Source: ZC4RG30 sp963812195 (GTDB lineage Bacteria; Pseudomonadota; Gammaproteobacteria; Steroidobacterales; Steroidobacteraceae). Taken from it: DNA of 64,000 nt. The notes under the pieces were generated by a model. The model was not told where the DNA came from and made no database searches. It worked only from the letters and a program-made list of their open reading frames with translations. Where the stretch lies: positions 62,001-126,000 of the forward strand of contig CAWEUI010000020.1 of the NCBI GenBank assembly GCA_963812195.1, written 5' to 3'. Both the position numbers and the translations under genes were made by a program. Positions 46,239 through 56,314 of this stretch are shown in pieces (within the stretch, counting starts at the first letter, position 1; every line of letters starts with the position of its first letter).

Positions 46239-46835
46239 ATGAATTCGCCACTGAAGACCATCCCGTCGAGCCGCCGTCCACTGCTGGTGCTGCTCGGCTG
46301 CCTGCTCACCCCGCTGGCCGTGGCGGCGGCCCAGCCCGGGCAGACAGACATGCACCACACGCACATGGACCACACGGCACCGCCCGTGCCCCCCCGGCCG
46401 GTTGCGCTTGGACAGCTGACCATCTCCAGTGTGTGGGCCCGCGCCACCGTGCCCAGTGTGGCGGTGGGCGCCGCCTACTTCACCATCAACAATCGCGGCC
46501 TGCAGCCCGACACGCTGATCGGCGCGAGCTGCCCCGCGGCCGCCAAGGCCATGTTCCACCGCACCACGGAAGAGAACGGCGTATCACACATGGCGCCGGC
46601 CGGGGATATCCAGATACCGGCGGGCAAGACCGTGAAGATCGAGCCGGGCGGACTGCATCTGATGCTCATGGGCCTGAAGCAGCCGCTGCGGGCCGGCATG
46701 ATGGTACCGTTGACGTTGCGCTTCAGGAACGCCGGTGAAGTCCTGGTGCAGATGGAGGTCGTGCCGATCGGCGCATCCGCAATGATCAAGGGTGCCGGAC
46801 AAGATGGGATGCCACACGATCGCACGGAGCATTGA
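46239..46835 (+). CDS. Periplasmic copper chaperone PCuAC
   Basis: 198 residues from ATG 46239, with AAGGAG upstream. A signal peptide (about 10-30) is followed by a Met/His-rich stretch (DMHHTHMDH) and the PCuAC domain. Copper ligands are in the H-M...H-x-M pattern: MFHRTTEENGVSHM and GGLHLMLMGL. PCuAC delivers Cu(I) to cytochrome oxidase assembly in the periplasm. It heads a copper group with the DUF2946 protein and the TonB copper receptor. Confidence 0.9.
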   Translation: MNSPLKTIPSSRRPLLVLLGCLLTPLAVAAAQPGQTDMHHTHMDHTAPPVPPRPVALGQLTISSVWARATVPSVAVGAAYFTINNRGLQPDTLIGASCPAAAKAMFHRTTEENGVSHMAPAGDIQIPAGKTVKIEPGGLHLMLMGLKQPLRAGMMVPLTLRFRNAGEVLVQMEVVPIGASAMIKGAGQDGMPHDRTEH

Positions 46836-46841
46836 CCACTC

Positions 46842-47231
46842 GTGACGTCACGCCGCCACCTGCGCCCGTTCATCGCGCTGCTGCTGCCGTTGCTGGCGCT
46901 GCGTGCGCTGCTGCCGCCCGGCTATATGCCGCTGGCCGGCGCGGACGGGCCGCGCATCGTGATGTGCGGCACAGGCCTTTCGACCACCTTGAGCACAGCG
47001 GCCGGCGATCATCCACATCACCGCCTGCCGGCCAGCGGCAACGACTGCCCGTTCGCTCACGCGGCCGTCCACGCACCGCCACCGCAGCTGGCCACGCTCG
47101 GCTCGGTGGCGTTCCCGCAGATCCGTTTCATCGGCGTCTCAGTCGAAGGCCTGCCATTCGCCGCGGGTCCGCCGCGCATCGCCTCCGCCCGCGCACCACC
47201 CCTCCTCTCCCCAACGACAGCATTTGCCTGA
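46842..47231 (+). CDS. DUF2946-family protein
   Basis: 129 residues from GTG 46842, six bases after the PCuAC stop. Its hydrophobic N-terminal helix ends in LLPPGYMP, followed by IVMCGTG and a His/Cys-bearing stretch (GDHPHH, NDCPFAHAAVH), the DUF2946 pattern. These small proteins often sit next to copper transport genes, and the His/Cys residues suggest metal binding. No function is established. It is probably co-transcribed with the flanking genes. Confidence 0.75.
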   Translation: MTSRRHLRPFIALLLPLLALRALLPPGYMPLAGADGPRIVMCGTGLSTTLSTAAGDHPHHRLPASGNDCPFAHAAVHAPPPQLATLGSVAFPQIRFIGVSVEGLPFAAGPPRIASARAPPLLSPTTAFA

Positions 47232-47304
47232 TTTGAGACGGTGCCGGCGCGCCTCGTGCGCTCCGGCGTCGCAATCATTCAAGTATTTCGGGGAGACCCT
47301 TGCC

Positions 47305-49368
47305 ATGAATCAACCTCTTCACGCGCGCGGCGCCGTCGCGCTCGCCGTTGCCATCGCCATCGCGGCACCCAGCCGTGCCCGGCAAGCCGCCGACGCGCTC
47401 GACGAAGTGATCGTCACCGCGCCACGCATGAGCTCGCCCTTGACCGTGCAGATGGACCCTCACCGGCCCCACCAGCCACTGCCCGCCAGCGACGGCGCGG
47501 ACTTTCTGAAGACCGTTCCGGGCTTCAACAGCATCCGCAAAGGCGGCACCTCGGGAGATCCGGTGTTCCGCGGCATGGCCGCCTCGCGCGTGAACATCAC
47601 GATGGACGGTGAGCAGGTGCTGGGCGGCTGCGGCATGCGCATGGACCCGCCCACCGCCTACATCTACCCGGAGGCATTCGACCGGGTCGTCGTGGTGAAA
47701 GGACCGGAAACTGTGCTGGACGGACCCGGCAACTCCGCGGCGACGGTGCGCTTCGAATCGAAGGCACCGCAGTTCCTCACCGGCCCATGGCAGGCCATGG
47801 GTAGCGCGGTGGCCGCCAGCGCCGGCCGAAAGGATCTGGTCGGCGACGTCGCTGCCGGTACCCGACAGCTGTACGTGCGCCTCAATGGCACGCGCGCAGA
47901 ATCCGGTGACTATGCCGATGGCAGCGGCAACGACGTGCATGCGGCATACGAGCGCTGGAGCAGCAAGGTGACGCTGGGCTGGCGTCCGGCGCAGAACAGC
48001 CTGGTGGAACTCAGCGGCGCGCTGTCCAACGGCCACGCCGCCTACGCCGACCGCCTGATGGACGGAGCGAAATTCAAGCGCAGCAACATCGGGTTGCGCG
48101 GCGAGTTCGCACTCGACGGCACGGTGCTGCGCAAGCTCGAAGCGCAGGCGTACTACAACTACGTCGACCACGTGATGGACAACTACAGCGAGCGCGAATT
48201 TGCGCCCTCGATGATGATGCCCAACCCGTCGGCCGACAATCCGGACCGGCGCACCACCGGCGGCCGCGTGGCGTTGCAGCTGGCGGGACCGGGCACGCTC
48301 ACTGCCACGGTCGGCCTGGATCACCAGGCAAACCGCCACCGCGACCGCTCGACCGTGAACGAGACCACCATGCCGTTCGAGGATCAGGCACGCACCGCCG
48401 ATGCCCGCTTCCAAAACTCCGGCGTATTCGGCGAGGCCACGCAACCGTTCGGCACATCCTCCAGGCTGATCGCCGGCGCGCGCGCCGACCGCTGGCAGGC
48501 CACCGATGAGCGCCGCGAAGTGAGCCTGGGCATGATGGGCATGACGGCGCCGAATCCCACCGCCGGTGTCACACGCCACAAGACGCTGGTCAGCGGCTTC
48601 GCCCGGATCGAGCACGATCTGCCTGCTGCGGGTACCACGCTGTACGCCGGCATCGGTCACGTCGGGCGCTTTCCGGACTACTGGGAACTGGTCGGCCTCA
48701 ACCGCGAAGGCACCGACTCAGTCAGCGCCTTCGGCACGCGTCCGGAACGCACCACACAGCTGGACGTGGGCGCCGTGCGTCACGCCGGCGCGCTGGAATG
48801 GTCGGTGTCGGCCTTTGCCAACCGCGTCGATGACTACATCCTGATCCAGTCGGACTTCACGAAGGGCATGCGCTTGGCCAATGTGTCGCGCAACATCGAG
48901 GCCCGCACCATCGGCGGCGAGGCGGACGCGGCCTGGAGCATGACACCCAACCTGCGCTTGAACGGTGCGCTGTCCTGGACACGCGGCCACAACATCACCG
49001 ATCAGGGACCGCTGGCGCAGATGCCGCCGCTGGAAGTGCGTTTCGGCGCGGATTACGCGTTCGGTGCGTGGCACGCGGGATTGCTGGTACGGCATGCCGC
49101 GCGCCAGGATCGCGTGGCGATCAACCAGGGCAATGTGGTGGGCCAGGACATCGGTCCGTCTGCCGCCTTCACCGTGGTCTCCGTGAACGCCGCGCTGCAA
49201 CTGCCACGCGGCGTGCTGGTTTCCGCGGGCATCGACAACCTGCTGGACCGGAGCTACGCCGAACACCTGTCCCGCAGCGGCGCCATGCTGGCCGGATACA
49301 CGCAGACCACGCGCGTCAACGAGCCGGGGCGGACCCTGTGGCTGAAGGCCAGCGTGGACATGCGTTGA
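47305..49368 (+). CDS. TonB-dependent copper receptor
   Basis: 687 residues: signal peptide to about 30, a TonB box-like DEVIVTAP and plug domain to about 170, then a 22-strand-type beta-barrel ending in the C-terminal outer-membrane signature WLKASVDMR. The plug has FLKTVPGFNSIRKGG, GDPVFRGMAASRVNI and GGCGMRMDPPTAYIYPEAFDR. The Cys and Met residues of this block are hallmarks of the OprC/NosA copper receptor group. It imports or captures copper across the outer membrane. It is downstream of the PCuAC and DUF2946 genes and intact. Confidence 0.93.
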   Translation: MNQPLHARGAVALAVAIAIAAPSRARQAADALDEVIVTAPRMSSPLTVQMDPHRPHQPLPASDGADFLKTVPGFNSIRKGGTSGDPVFRGMAASRVNITMDGEQVLGGCGMRMDPPTAYIYPEAFDRVVVVKGPETVLDGPGNSAATVRFESKAPQFLTGPWQAMGSAVAASAGRKDLVGDVAAGTRQLYVRLNGTRAESGDYADGSGNDVHAAYERWSSKVTLGWRPAQNSLVELSGALSNGHAAYADRLMDGAKFKRSNIGLRGEFALDGTVLRKLEAQAYYNYVDHVMDNYSEREFAPSMMMPNPSADNPDRRTTGGRVALQLAGPGTLTATVGLDHQANRHRDRSTVNETTMPFEDQARTADARFQNSGVFGEATQPFGTSSRLIAGARADRWQATDERREVSLGMMGMTAPNPTAGVTRHKTLVSGFARIEHDLPAAGTTLYAGIGHVGRFPDYWELVGLNREGTDSVSAFGTRPERTTQLDVGAVRHAGALEWSVSAFANRVDDYILIQSDFTKGMRLANVSRNIEARTIGGEADAAWSMTPNLRLNGALSWTRGHNITDQGPLAQMPPLEVRFGADYAFGAWHAGLLVRHAARQDRVAINQGNVVGQDIGPSAAFTVVSVNAALQLPRGVLVSAGIDNLLDRSYAEHLSRSGAMLAGYTQTTRVNEPGRTLWLKASVDMR

Positions 49369-49396
49369 AATCGGGAACGGGCCGCGGTGGAGGCGC

Positions 49397-51635
49397 TCAG
49401 GCAGCCAGGTTCAGCGGCCTGGGCCGGCCCACCGCGTAGCCCTGTACGTAGTCCACGCCGACGCTGCGGGCCGCGTCCAGGCCCGCTGCATCTTCCACCT
49501 GCTCGGCGATCACCTTGAAGTTCAGCGAACGGGCGAGCTTGATGGTCGCCGAGACCATCGCCTGGTTGACGCTGTCGCGGGCCAGATTCTGCATGAACGA
49601 ACCATCGATCTTCAGATAGTCCATCGGCAGGTTCTTCAGCGACGAGAACGAACCCAGGTTGCTGCCGAAATCATCCAGCGCGAACTGGCAACCCATGCCG
49701 TGCAACACACCGACGAAGCGTCGCGCCGCGTCCAGGTCGGCCGCCACGGCGGCCTCGGAGATCTCGAAACAGATCTGCCTGGGTTCGATGCCACTGCGAT
49801 CGAAGCATTCGACCACGAAATCCAGGAACTGGGCATCGGCCAGTGTCTGGCCCGAAACGTTGATCGCGATGGAACGCTGCGCCGGCAATGCGATGGCGCC
49901 GCGGCCCAGTGCGGTGAAGGTGGTCTGCACCACCCAGCGATCGACCAGGCCCATCAGGCGGTAGCGCTCGGCAGCGCGCACCAGGGCGCTGGCGGACAAT
50001 TCCGCGCCCCTGGCATCGGCCAGTCGCACCAGCACCTCCATGGCCGGTCCGTCGCCATCGGAACCATAGGCCGGCATGATGGGTTGCCAGTACAGACGGA
50101 ATCCGCGTTCGCGCAATGCCGCCTGCAGGGTGCGCAACCAGTGGAAATCGCCACTCTGGCGGGCCGCGACCTCATCGCGCGCCGAATACACGGCTACCTT
50201 GCCCGATCCCTGCTTCTTGGCCACGTAGCAGGCCGAATCGGCGGCCGCGATGACTTCCTCCACCGTACCGCTGTCCCGCGCCAGCTCCACCAGCCCGACG
50301 CTGGCGCCGACGTGATGCACGCGATCGCGCCACACGAAGCGGTGCTGCGCCACCACCCGCGCCAGATCCTCGGCAATCTGCCTGCCGCGATCCAGCGGAC
50401 AACCGGGCAGCAGCAACACGAATTCGTCGCCGCCGACGCGAGCCACCACGTCCGAGTCACGCACGGCATCGCGCATGAGTTTTGCGGCCTCGCGCAGCAG
50501 GCTGTCGCCGGCCTGGTGGCCATCTGTGTCGTTGACGGCCTTGAAGTGATCCAGGTCGATGTAGGCGAGCACGTGGTGCGCATCACCGCTGTGCGCGCTC
50601 TCCAGTGCCTCGACCAGACGCCTTTCGAACTCGCGCCGGTTCACCAGGCCGGTCAGCGCGTCATGTGTCGCCTGGTAGGACATCTGCCTGGTGATGCCGC
50701 GTGATTCGGTCACGTCGTGCAGCAGCACCACCGCGCCGATGATTTCCTCGGCGGCATTGTCCCGACTGCGCAGCGGCGAAACGCTCACTTCCACCGAGCG
50801 TTCGGCTCCGGCCCTGCGCGCCAGCAGAAATGCGCGCCCCCCGGATCCGGCCGTGGTCGTGCCCTGCAGCGCGCGTTCGATGGGGTCGCTTCAAGCGATT
50901 TGCGGTCGGCATCATCGACCATCGGGATCGCGTCGGCTGGCGTGCTTCCCACCAGCGCTTTGGCTTCGACGCCAAGCAGCGCGGTGGCCGCAGGGTTGGC
51001 ATAGTCGATGCGCCCGCTGGCGTCGGTGGTGAGCAGTGCCTCGGCCACGGCGTCCAGCGCCATGCGCGCGCGCGAGCGGCTGCCCAGTTCGAAGATCCCG
51101 GTGCCACCGGCCAGGCCCGGTGAGGTCATGGTGGGAATGACCTCCACGCCGGTGATCAGCAGCGCCGGACCGGCTTCGAGCTCGACGCGCGTGAGGCCGA
51201 TCTCCAGCCGCGAAAGCTGGCCCTGCGCGCCCTGCAGGTCGACCTCGAAGCGGGTGGGCGCAAACCTGCCCGGCCATGCCGCGCTCGATGCTGCCCGCCA
51301 CCAGTTCCTTCTCGTCGGCGGGGACAAATTCCGCCAGCGAGCGGCCTACCAGATCCATGCGATCCACGCCCAGCAGCTCGGCGAACTGCGGGTTGGCGTA
51401 CAGGATTACCGTGGTGTGCAGTACCACCACCTCATGCACCCGGTCCCCCACCAGGGAAAACAACCCGGCAGGCGTGAGGTCGGCCTGCCCGGCCGGTGCG
51501 GCTGGAGCCGTTGCGGCCGGCGTCTCCAGCTGCTGCTGCAAGCATCTTGTTGCGACGCAGCGCCGATTGCCATAGAGCCAGCAGGATCACCGCAGCTATC
51601 CCGGCGGCCGTGCCCAGGAGACCCACTAGGGACAT
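49397..51635 (-). CDS. Membrane-anchored PAS-GGDEF-EAL c-di-GMP protein (three frame breaks)
   Basis: Repaired length is 747 residues from ATG 51635. One N-terminal TM (LVGLLGTAAGIAAVILLALWQ) is followed by two PAS-like domains (FSLVGDRVHEVVVLHTTVIL; then ALLTTDASGRIDYANPAATALLG), a GGDEF domain with intact ARVGGDEFVLLLPG, and an EAL domain with EVL, INVSG, FEIS, LDDFG, LKIDGSF and YVQGYA. Both activities could be real. The breaks lie near 51538 (NKML to QQQLET) and 51268 (GMAG to RFAPTRFE), each fixed by one GC pair, and near 50886 (KSLEA to DPIERALQ), fixed by one G. The order of domains supports one gene, not four fragments. Confidence 0.88.
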
Positions 51636-51817
51636 GTTTTCCTGAAAGTTGAGACGCGTAGCGACGCACGAACGCCGCAGAATAGCCTAGTCGCTGATTG
51701 GCAACGCCCCAGTTGGACATAAGGTTCAGCCCCTTGCAGCCTCAACGCTTGAGGTAAAAAGATCAGCTACCTGATATTCTGGCGCCCCTGCCCCCCTTGC
51801 CCCTGCCCAATACCGCG

Positions 51818-52475
51818 ATGTCCGACACTGCCGCCGTCCGCACCCAGATGACTTATCAGCAGGTCCGCGCCTGGTCGGTCCTGCCCCCCGAAGTGCTGGC
51901 CGTCTTCGAGCGGCTGCCGCGCGAGGATTTCGTGCCCGCGGCCTGGAGCGGCGCGGCCTACGCGGACTTCGCGATTCCGCTGGGGGATCATCAGCACATG
52001 CTCACGCCGGCCGTGGCAGGCCGCATCCTGCAGGCGGTCGAGCCTGCGACGCACGGACCGGATCCTGGAGATCGGCACCGGTTCGGGCTATCTCACCGCC
52101 TGCATGGCGCTGCTGGGCGCACAGGTGCACAGCGTGGAGATCCGGCCGGCTCTGGTGCGGCGTGCACGCGTGAATCTCAAGACGGCCGGCATCGGCAATG
52201 CCGAAGTCGAGGAAGCCGACGTGTTTGCGTGGGACTCGCCCCGGCCGCACTGGGATGTCATCGTGCTGACCGGTTCGCTGCCCACCTACGATCCGCGCTT
52301 CGAAGCGCTGCTGGCGCCGCATGGCCGCCTGTTCGTCGTCGTCGGGGAAGCCCCCGTGATGGAAGCACGGCGGATCGTGAGGGGCGGCCAGCCACTGCAC
52401 GAGGTCGAGAGCCTGTTCGAAACGGTGATCGACCCGCTGGATCACGCCACGACTCCCAGCCATTTCGTCTTCTAG
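51818..52475 (+). CDS. Protein-L-isoaspartate O-methyltransferase family protein (frame break)
   Basis: Repaired length is 219 residues from ATG 51818. The N-terminal frame has RTQMTYQQVRAWSVLPPEVL, PREDFVP and HQHMLTPAVAGRILQA. The second frame starts at the SAM motif RILEIGTGSGYLTACMALLG. The break is at about 52054; a restored GC pair gives ATHADRILEIG. The family methylates isoaspartyl residues in damaged proteins. This short proteobacterial form directly upstream of tolC is often annotated as Pcm-like, and its true substrate is less certain. tolC follows after 77 bases. Confidence 0.87.
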
Positions 52476-52552
52476 ACGGCGCACGGGAACCCCGATCGGC
52501 GGAACCAATCTTAGTCACGAAGCAAGCAACCGAGCACTTGGGAAACAGACTC

Positions 52553-53983
52553 ATGAAACGCGCAAAACTCTGGTCAATCGCAGGCAGTGCCACCTTGCTG
52601 GTGGCCGCGTTGCCGGCTCCTGGCGCCGACCTGCTGTCGGTCTTCGATCAGGCCTTGCAGCATGACCCGCAGATTCATCAAGCCGAAGCCACCCTGAATG
52701 CCAATCGCGAGGCGCGCCCGCAGGCATGGGCCAACCTGATGCCGGCCCTGACGGCCAGCGCCGGTCGTACCAAATCGTGGAGCAACCAGTCCGGTTCGAG
52801 TGACTTCAGCTTCGGAGGCACGGTTCTGACCAACGATCAGACCGGCAACAGCACCAGCAAGACCACGCAGTGGAGCCTGCAGCTGCGCCAGAACCTGTTC
52901 TCGCTGCCCAACTTCATTGCCGTCATGTCCGCCAACCGGCAGGTCGCGCAGGCCGAGGCCGATTTCGTTACCGCGCAGCAGCAGCTGGTGCAGCGCGTGG
53001 CGCAGCAGTACTTCGCGGTGCTGCAGGCGCAGGATTCGGTGCGCTCGCAGGAGATCGCGCGGGATGCCTATACGCAGCAGCTGGACCAGGCCGAGCAGCG
53101 CTTCAACGTGGGCCTGATTGCCATCACCGACGTGCAGGAAGCCCGTGCGGCGCACGACAACGCCGCCGCCAACGTGATCGAGGCCAAGCGTGCGCTGTCC
53201 AGCGCCGAGGAACAGCTGCGCGCCACCATCGGCGAGCTGCCGGATTCGCTCAACGAGCCCACCGACGACATGCCGTTGCTCACGCCGGATCCGGCCACCG
53301 CGGACGACTGGGTCAAGGTCGCGATGGAGCAGAATCCGGCGCTGGTGTCGAGCCGGCTGGCGGCGGACATCGCCCGTGACACCGTGCGCAGCACGGCCAG
53401 CAGCTTCGCGCCCGAAGTGGACCTGGTGGCCGGCAAGACCTATTCCAACAGCAGCGGCTCGCGCGACGCGCCGACGTATGCGAATCCGCTCGACAATTCG
53501 CTGACTTCCCACGGCAAGTCGATCGCCCTCCAGCTCAGCATGAACCTCAACGGGCTGGGCTACGGCAACTACTCGCGCACGAAGCAGAGCCAGTACCTGT
53601 GGATTGCCGCCAAGGACCGATTGGACCTGACCTCGCGCAACACCGAGCGCCAGGCGCGCGATGCCTACCTGGGCGTGATCAGCGAGATCTCTCGCGTCAA
53701 GGCGTTGCGCCAGGCGCTGGAGTCACAGCGCACCGCACTGGAAGCCAGCCAGGCCAGCTACGAGGTGGGTACCAGGACGGCAGTGGACGTGCTCAATGCG
53801 CGCCAGGCGCTGGTCGCGGCCGAGGGCAATTATTCGGCCGCGAAGTATGCCTATCTGAACAACCTGATCACCCTGCACCTGGCGGCCGGCAATCTGGATC
53901 GCAGCACGCTGGACCAGATCAACAAGTGGCTGGCCCCGCCCCCGCCGCCAGCCGCCACGCCGGCAGCTCCCGCGCAGCAGTAA
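52553..53983 (+). CDS. tolC: TolC family outer-membrane channel protein
   Basis: 476 residues from ATG 52553. A signal peptide (to about 25, PAPGA) precedes DLLSVFDQALQHDPQ, the classical TolC start, and two structural repeats of outer-membrane-efflux-protein type (QLRQNLFS, LQLSMNLNG beta strands; long coiled helices such as QEARAAHDNAAANVIEAKRA). The C-terminus has the YLNNLITLHLAAGNL strand/helix and a Pro/Ala tail. The trimeric channel serves drug efflux and type I secretion. The order pcm-like - tolC - (convergent) waaA is common in gammaproteobacteria. Confidence 0.93.
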   Translation: MKRAKLWSIAGSATLLVAALPAPGADLLSVFDQALQHDPQIHQAEATLNANREARPQAWANLMPALTASAGRTKSWSNQSGSSDFSFGGTVLTNDQTGNSTSKTTQWSLQLRQNLFSLPNFIAVMSANRQVAQAEADFVTAQQQLVQRVAQQYFAVLQAQDSVRSQEIARDAYTQQLDQAEQRFNVGLIAITDVQEARAAHDNAAANVIEAKRALSSAEEQLRATIGELPDSLNEPTDDMPLLTPDPATADDWVKVAMEQNPALVSSRLAADIARDTVRSTASSFAPEVDLVAGKTYSNSSGSRDAPTYANPLDNSLTSHGKSIALQLSMNLNGLGYGNYSRTKQSQYLWIAAKDRLDLTSRNTERQARDAYLGVISEISRVKALRQALESQRTALEASQASYEVGTRTAVDVLNARQALVAAEGNYSAAKYAYLNNLITLHLAAGNLDRSTLDQINKWLAPPPPPAATPAAPAQQ

Positions 53984-53984
53984 T

Positions 53985-55319
53985 TCAGCTGCTGCGCGCG
54001 GCCACCAGCCGCGCGATCAGTTCCAGCGCCCGCCGTGAGCCCAGCTCCTCGGGGATGGCCCCGGCGCTGGCGCGTGCGCCGCGCAACCTGGCGGCAAGTG
54101 GATCTGCAAACAGCCCTGCCAGCTCGGCAGCCAGCTCCCCGGGCCCGGTTACCACGGCCAGGCCGCCCGTCTCGCGCAGTCGCTGCGCAACTTCCGGAGC
54201 GGTGCTGGCGGACGGGCCGGCCAGCACCGGCTTGCCCAGCTTCGCCGGCTCCAGCAGGTTGTGACCGCCCGCCGGCACCAGACTGCCGCCCACGAACGCC
54301 GCATCGGCGGCCGCGTACCACACCAGCAAGGTGCCCATCTCATCGACCAGCAGCACTTCGACCGGCACGCCTTCGGCAGGCGGCCGGGAACTGCGCGCGA
54401 AAGCGAAACCCGCGGCGGCCAGCTCGCCGGCCACCTGTTCGAAGCGCTGTGGATGCCGCGGCACCAGAACCAGCAGCGGTAGTGCGGCGCCGCGCTCGCG
54501 CGCCGCGGCAAGCAGCCGGCGCTGGGCGGCCAGGCAGATGCTCTCCTCGCCCTCGTGAGTGCTGCCGGCAACCCACAGCGGGCGTTGCCGGGCCCAGCCG
54601 GCACGCCACACACTGGCCAGCTTGTCGATCTGCGGCGGCAGCTCCAGCTCCGACTTCAGATTGCCGCCAACCGTGACCGATCCGGGCATGGCACCAAGCC
54701 GCTCGAAGCGCTCGCGTTCGGCCGCGCCCTGTGCGGCGATGGCGAGGAAGGTCCGCACCGTTTCGCGCATCAGCGCCGGAGCCCAGCGCAGGTAGCGACG
54801 CAGCGAGCGTTCCGACAGACGCGCGCTGACCAGCCCCATGGGTATGCCGGCGCGCCGCGCCGCATGCAGCAGATTCGGCCACAGCTCGGTCTCGACGAAG
54901 ACGCCGGCATTGGGCTCACTGGCGCGCAGGAATCGCCGCACGGCGCCGGGCACGTCCCAGGGAGCGGCCTGCACAGTCAGGCCACGGCGGCCCGGACGCG
55001 GCGACGCCGCAAGGTCCTGGTACATCTCGCGCGCCTGCGCCACACCCGTGGGCGTACCCACCGTCAGCAGCAGCGTGAAGCCGCCACGATGCAACAGCCC
55101 GAGCAGCACCGCCAGCGAGCGCACCTCGCCCACCGAAGCCGCATGCAGCCACAACGGGTGGTCGTCGCGCCGTGCAAGGCCCAGGCCCAGGCGCGCAGCG
55201 AGGCTGCCGCGACACGCAGGGTTGCGCCATCCCTGCCACAGGAAGCGCAGTGCCACGAACGGCAGCGCGCAATACAGCAGCAGCGAATAGGCCAGGCGTG
55301 CTACCCGGGCCGTGCCCAT
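53985..55319 (-). CDS. waaA: 3-deoxy-D-manno-octulosonic acid transferase
   Basis: 444 residues from ATG 55319. An N-terminal membrane anchor (RLAYSLLLYCALPFVALRFLW) is followed by a GT-B glycosyltransferase of family 30: LWLHAASVGEVRS, VFVETELWPNLL, GNLKSELE, VAGSTHEGEE, and VGGSLVPAGGHNLLEPA for CMP-Kdo binding. It adds Kdo to lipid A precursor. The start follows the kdkA stop by one base. It is convergent with tolC. Confidence 0.94.
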   Translation of the reverse strand: MGTARVARLAYSLLLYCALPFVALRFLWQGWRNPACRGSLAARLGLGLARRDDHPLWLHAASVGEVRSLAVLLGLLHRGGFTLLLTVGTPTGVAQAREMYQDLAASPRPGRRGLTVQAAPWDVPGAVRRFLRASEPNAGVFVETELWPNLLHAARRAGIPMGLVSARLSERSLRRYLRWAPALMRETVRTFLAIAAQGAAERERFERLGAMPGSVTVGGNLKSELELPPQIDKLASVWRAGWARQRPLWVAGSTHEGEESICLAAQRRLLAAARERGAALPLLVLVPRHPQRFEQVAGELAAAGFAFARSSRPPAEGVPVEVLLVDEMGTLLVWYAAADAAFVGGSLVPAGGHNLLEPAKLGKPVLAGPSASTAPEVAQRLRETGGLAVVTGPGELAAELAGLFADPLAARLRGARASAGAIPEELGSRRALELIARLVAARSS

Positions 55320-55320
55320 T

Positions 55321-56073
55321 CTAAAGCCAGGCCGCCAGCAGGCACTGCCATTCGGTGTCACCGAAGCGACGCACCGGACGCGTGTCCTCCAGCGCGTCCA
55401 GCGAACGTCGCAGCCGGGCGAGATTGGCATCGCGCCACATGCCGGGCTTGCGGCGCCGGCTGGCACCGTCGAAATCGATCACGAACACTTCCTCGTCGCC
55501 GCGCAGCAGGATGTTGTGTGCGGTGAGGTCGGCATGGCTCACGCCGAAGTCGTGGAAGCGGCGAATGCAACGCCCGATTGCCGTCCAGCCGGTCAGGCCC
55601 AGTTCCCCCTCGAGCAGGCGCTCGGCCAGGGTGCGCGTGTCGGGAAGCTGTTCGGTGATCAGATCGGCCCGGTACGCGATGCCGGACTGCTCATAGCGCG
55701 CGGCCACCGGTCGCGGCACCGGCAGGCCGGCCGCATGCATCAGCAGCAGCAGGCGCAACTCCGCCAGCGAACGCGTGCGGGACTCGCCCAGCCACAGGTA
55801 GTCGTCGTGATTGAAGCGCGCGATGAGTCCACCGCGGCGGTAGTGCCGCAGCACGTAGCGCCGGCCCTGCTGCTCGAACACCAGCGCCATGCCCTTGCGC
55901 CCCGCATGCCGTCCGACGACGGCCTCGCGGCTGATCCAGTAGCGCGGTTCGAACCACTGCACGCTGATGTCCGCGTCAATCGCCGCGTTGGCGAGCAACG
56001 CACCCTGCCCGCGGGCGCCTCGCACGGCAGTGCGCAGCAGCCTCAAGCGCTGGGATTGTGCCGGGGTCAGCAC
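55321..56073 (-). CDS. kdkA: 3-deoxy-D-manno-octulosonic acid kinase
   Basis: 250 residues from GTG 56073; the longer open frame to 56187 overlaps the zinc-finger gene. The kinase-like fold has YVLRHYRRGGL (Lys/Arg nucleotide-binding region), the catalytic GVSHADLTAHNILL and VFVIDFDGASRR motifs. KdkA phosphorylates Kdo at O-4 in species with a single Kdo (Pasteurellaceae, Vibrio, Xanthomonadales). Its pairing with waaA supports the call and implies a mono-Kdo phosphorylated LPS core. Confidence 0.9.
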   Translation of the reverse strand: MLTPAQSQRLRLLRTAVRGARGQGALLANAAIDADISVQWFEPRYWISREAVVGRHAGRKGMALVFEQQGRRYVLRHYRRGGLIARFNHDDYLWLGESRTRSLAELRLLLLMHAAGLPVPRPVAARYEQSGIAYRADLITEQLPDTRTLAERLLEGELGLTGWTAIGRCIRRFHDFGVSHADLTAHNILLRGDEEVFVIDFDGASRRRKPGMWRDANLARLRRSLDALEDTRPVRRFGDTEWQCLLAAWL

Positions 56074-56110
56074 TGCCGGTGCCGTTCCGCGCCGGCCGCG
56101 GGCGCGAAGA

Positions 56111-56305
56111 TCAGCGGCGCAGCGTGAACTCGGCGCCGCAGTAGGGGCACTTGGCGCTGCCGGTCTGCTCGATCGGCAGGTACACACGCGGATGCGAATT
56201 CCAGAGAGTCATCTGCGGCATCGGGCAGGAAAGCGGCAGGTCCGATGCCTCCACTTCGTAGACTCGGGAAGCGTTGGCCTGCAGCTGCGTGGCGGGTGTG
56301 GACAT
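56111..56305 (-). CDS. Zinc-finger (zf-CHCC type) small protein
   Basis: 64 residues. The C-terminal KCPYCGAEFTL together with an upstream Cys (SCPMP) and His (NSHPRVYL) makes the zf-CHCC pattern, related to the eukaryotic complex I subunit NDUFS6. Bacterial stand-alone copies are widespread in proteobacteria, often near LPS genes, with no proven function. It lies between glnE and kdkA on the same strand. Confidence 0.85.
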   Translation of the reverse strand: MSTPATQLQANASRVYEVEASDLPLSCPMPQMTLWNSHPRVYLPIEQTGSAKCPYCGAEFTLRR

Positions 56306-56314
56306 GGGGCGGGA

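Noticed and set aside
51797..53983. A single 728-codon frame that would fuse the pcm-like protein to TolC
   Set aside because: The two genes happen to share a frame only because the pcm-like gene is shifted at about 52054. TolC has its own ATG and signal peptide at 52553, and the intervening translation is not protein-like.
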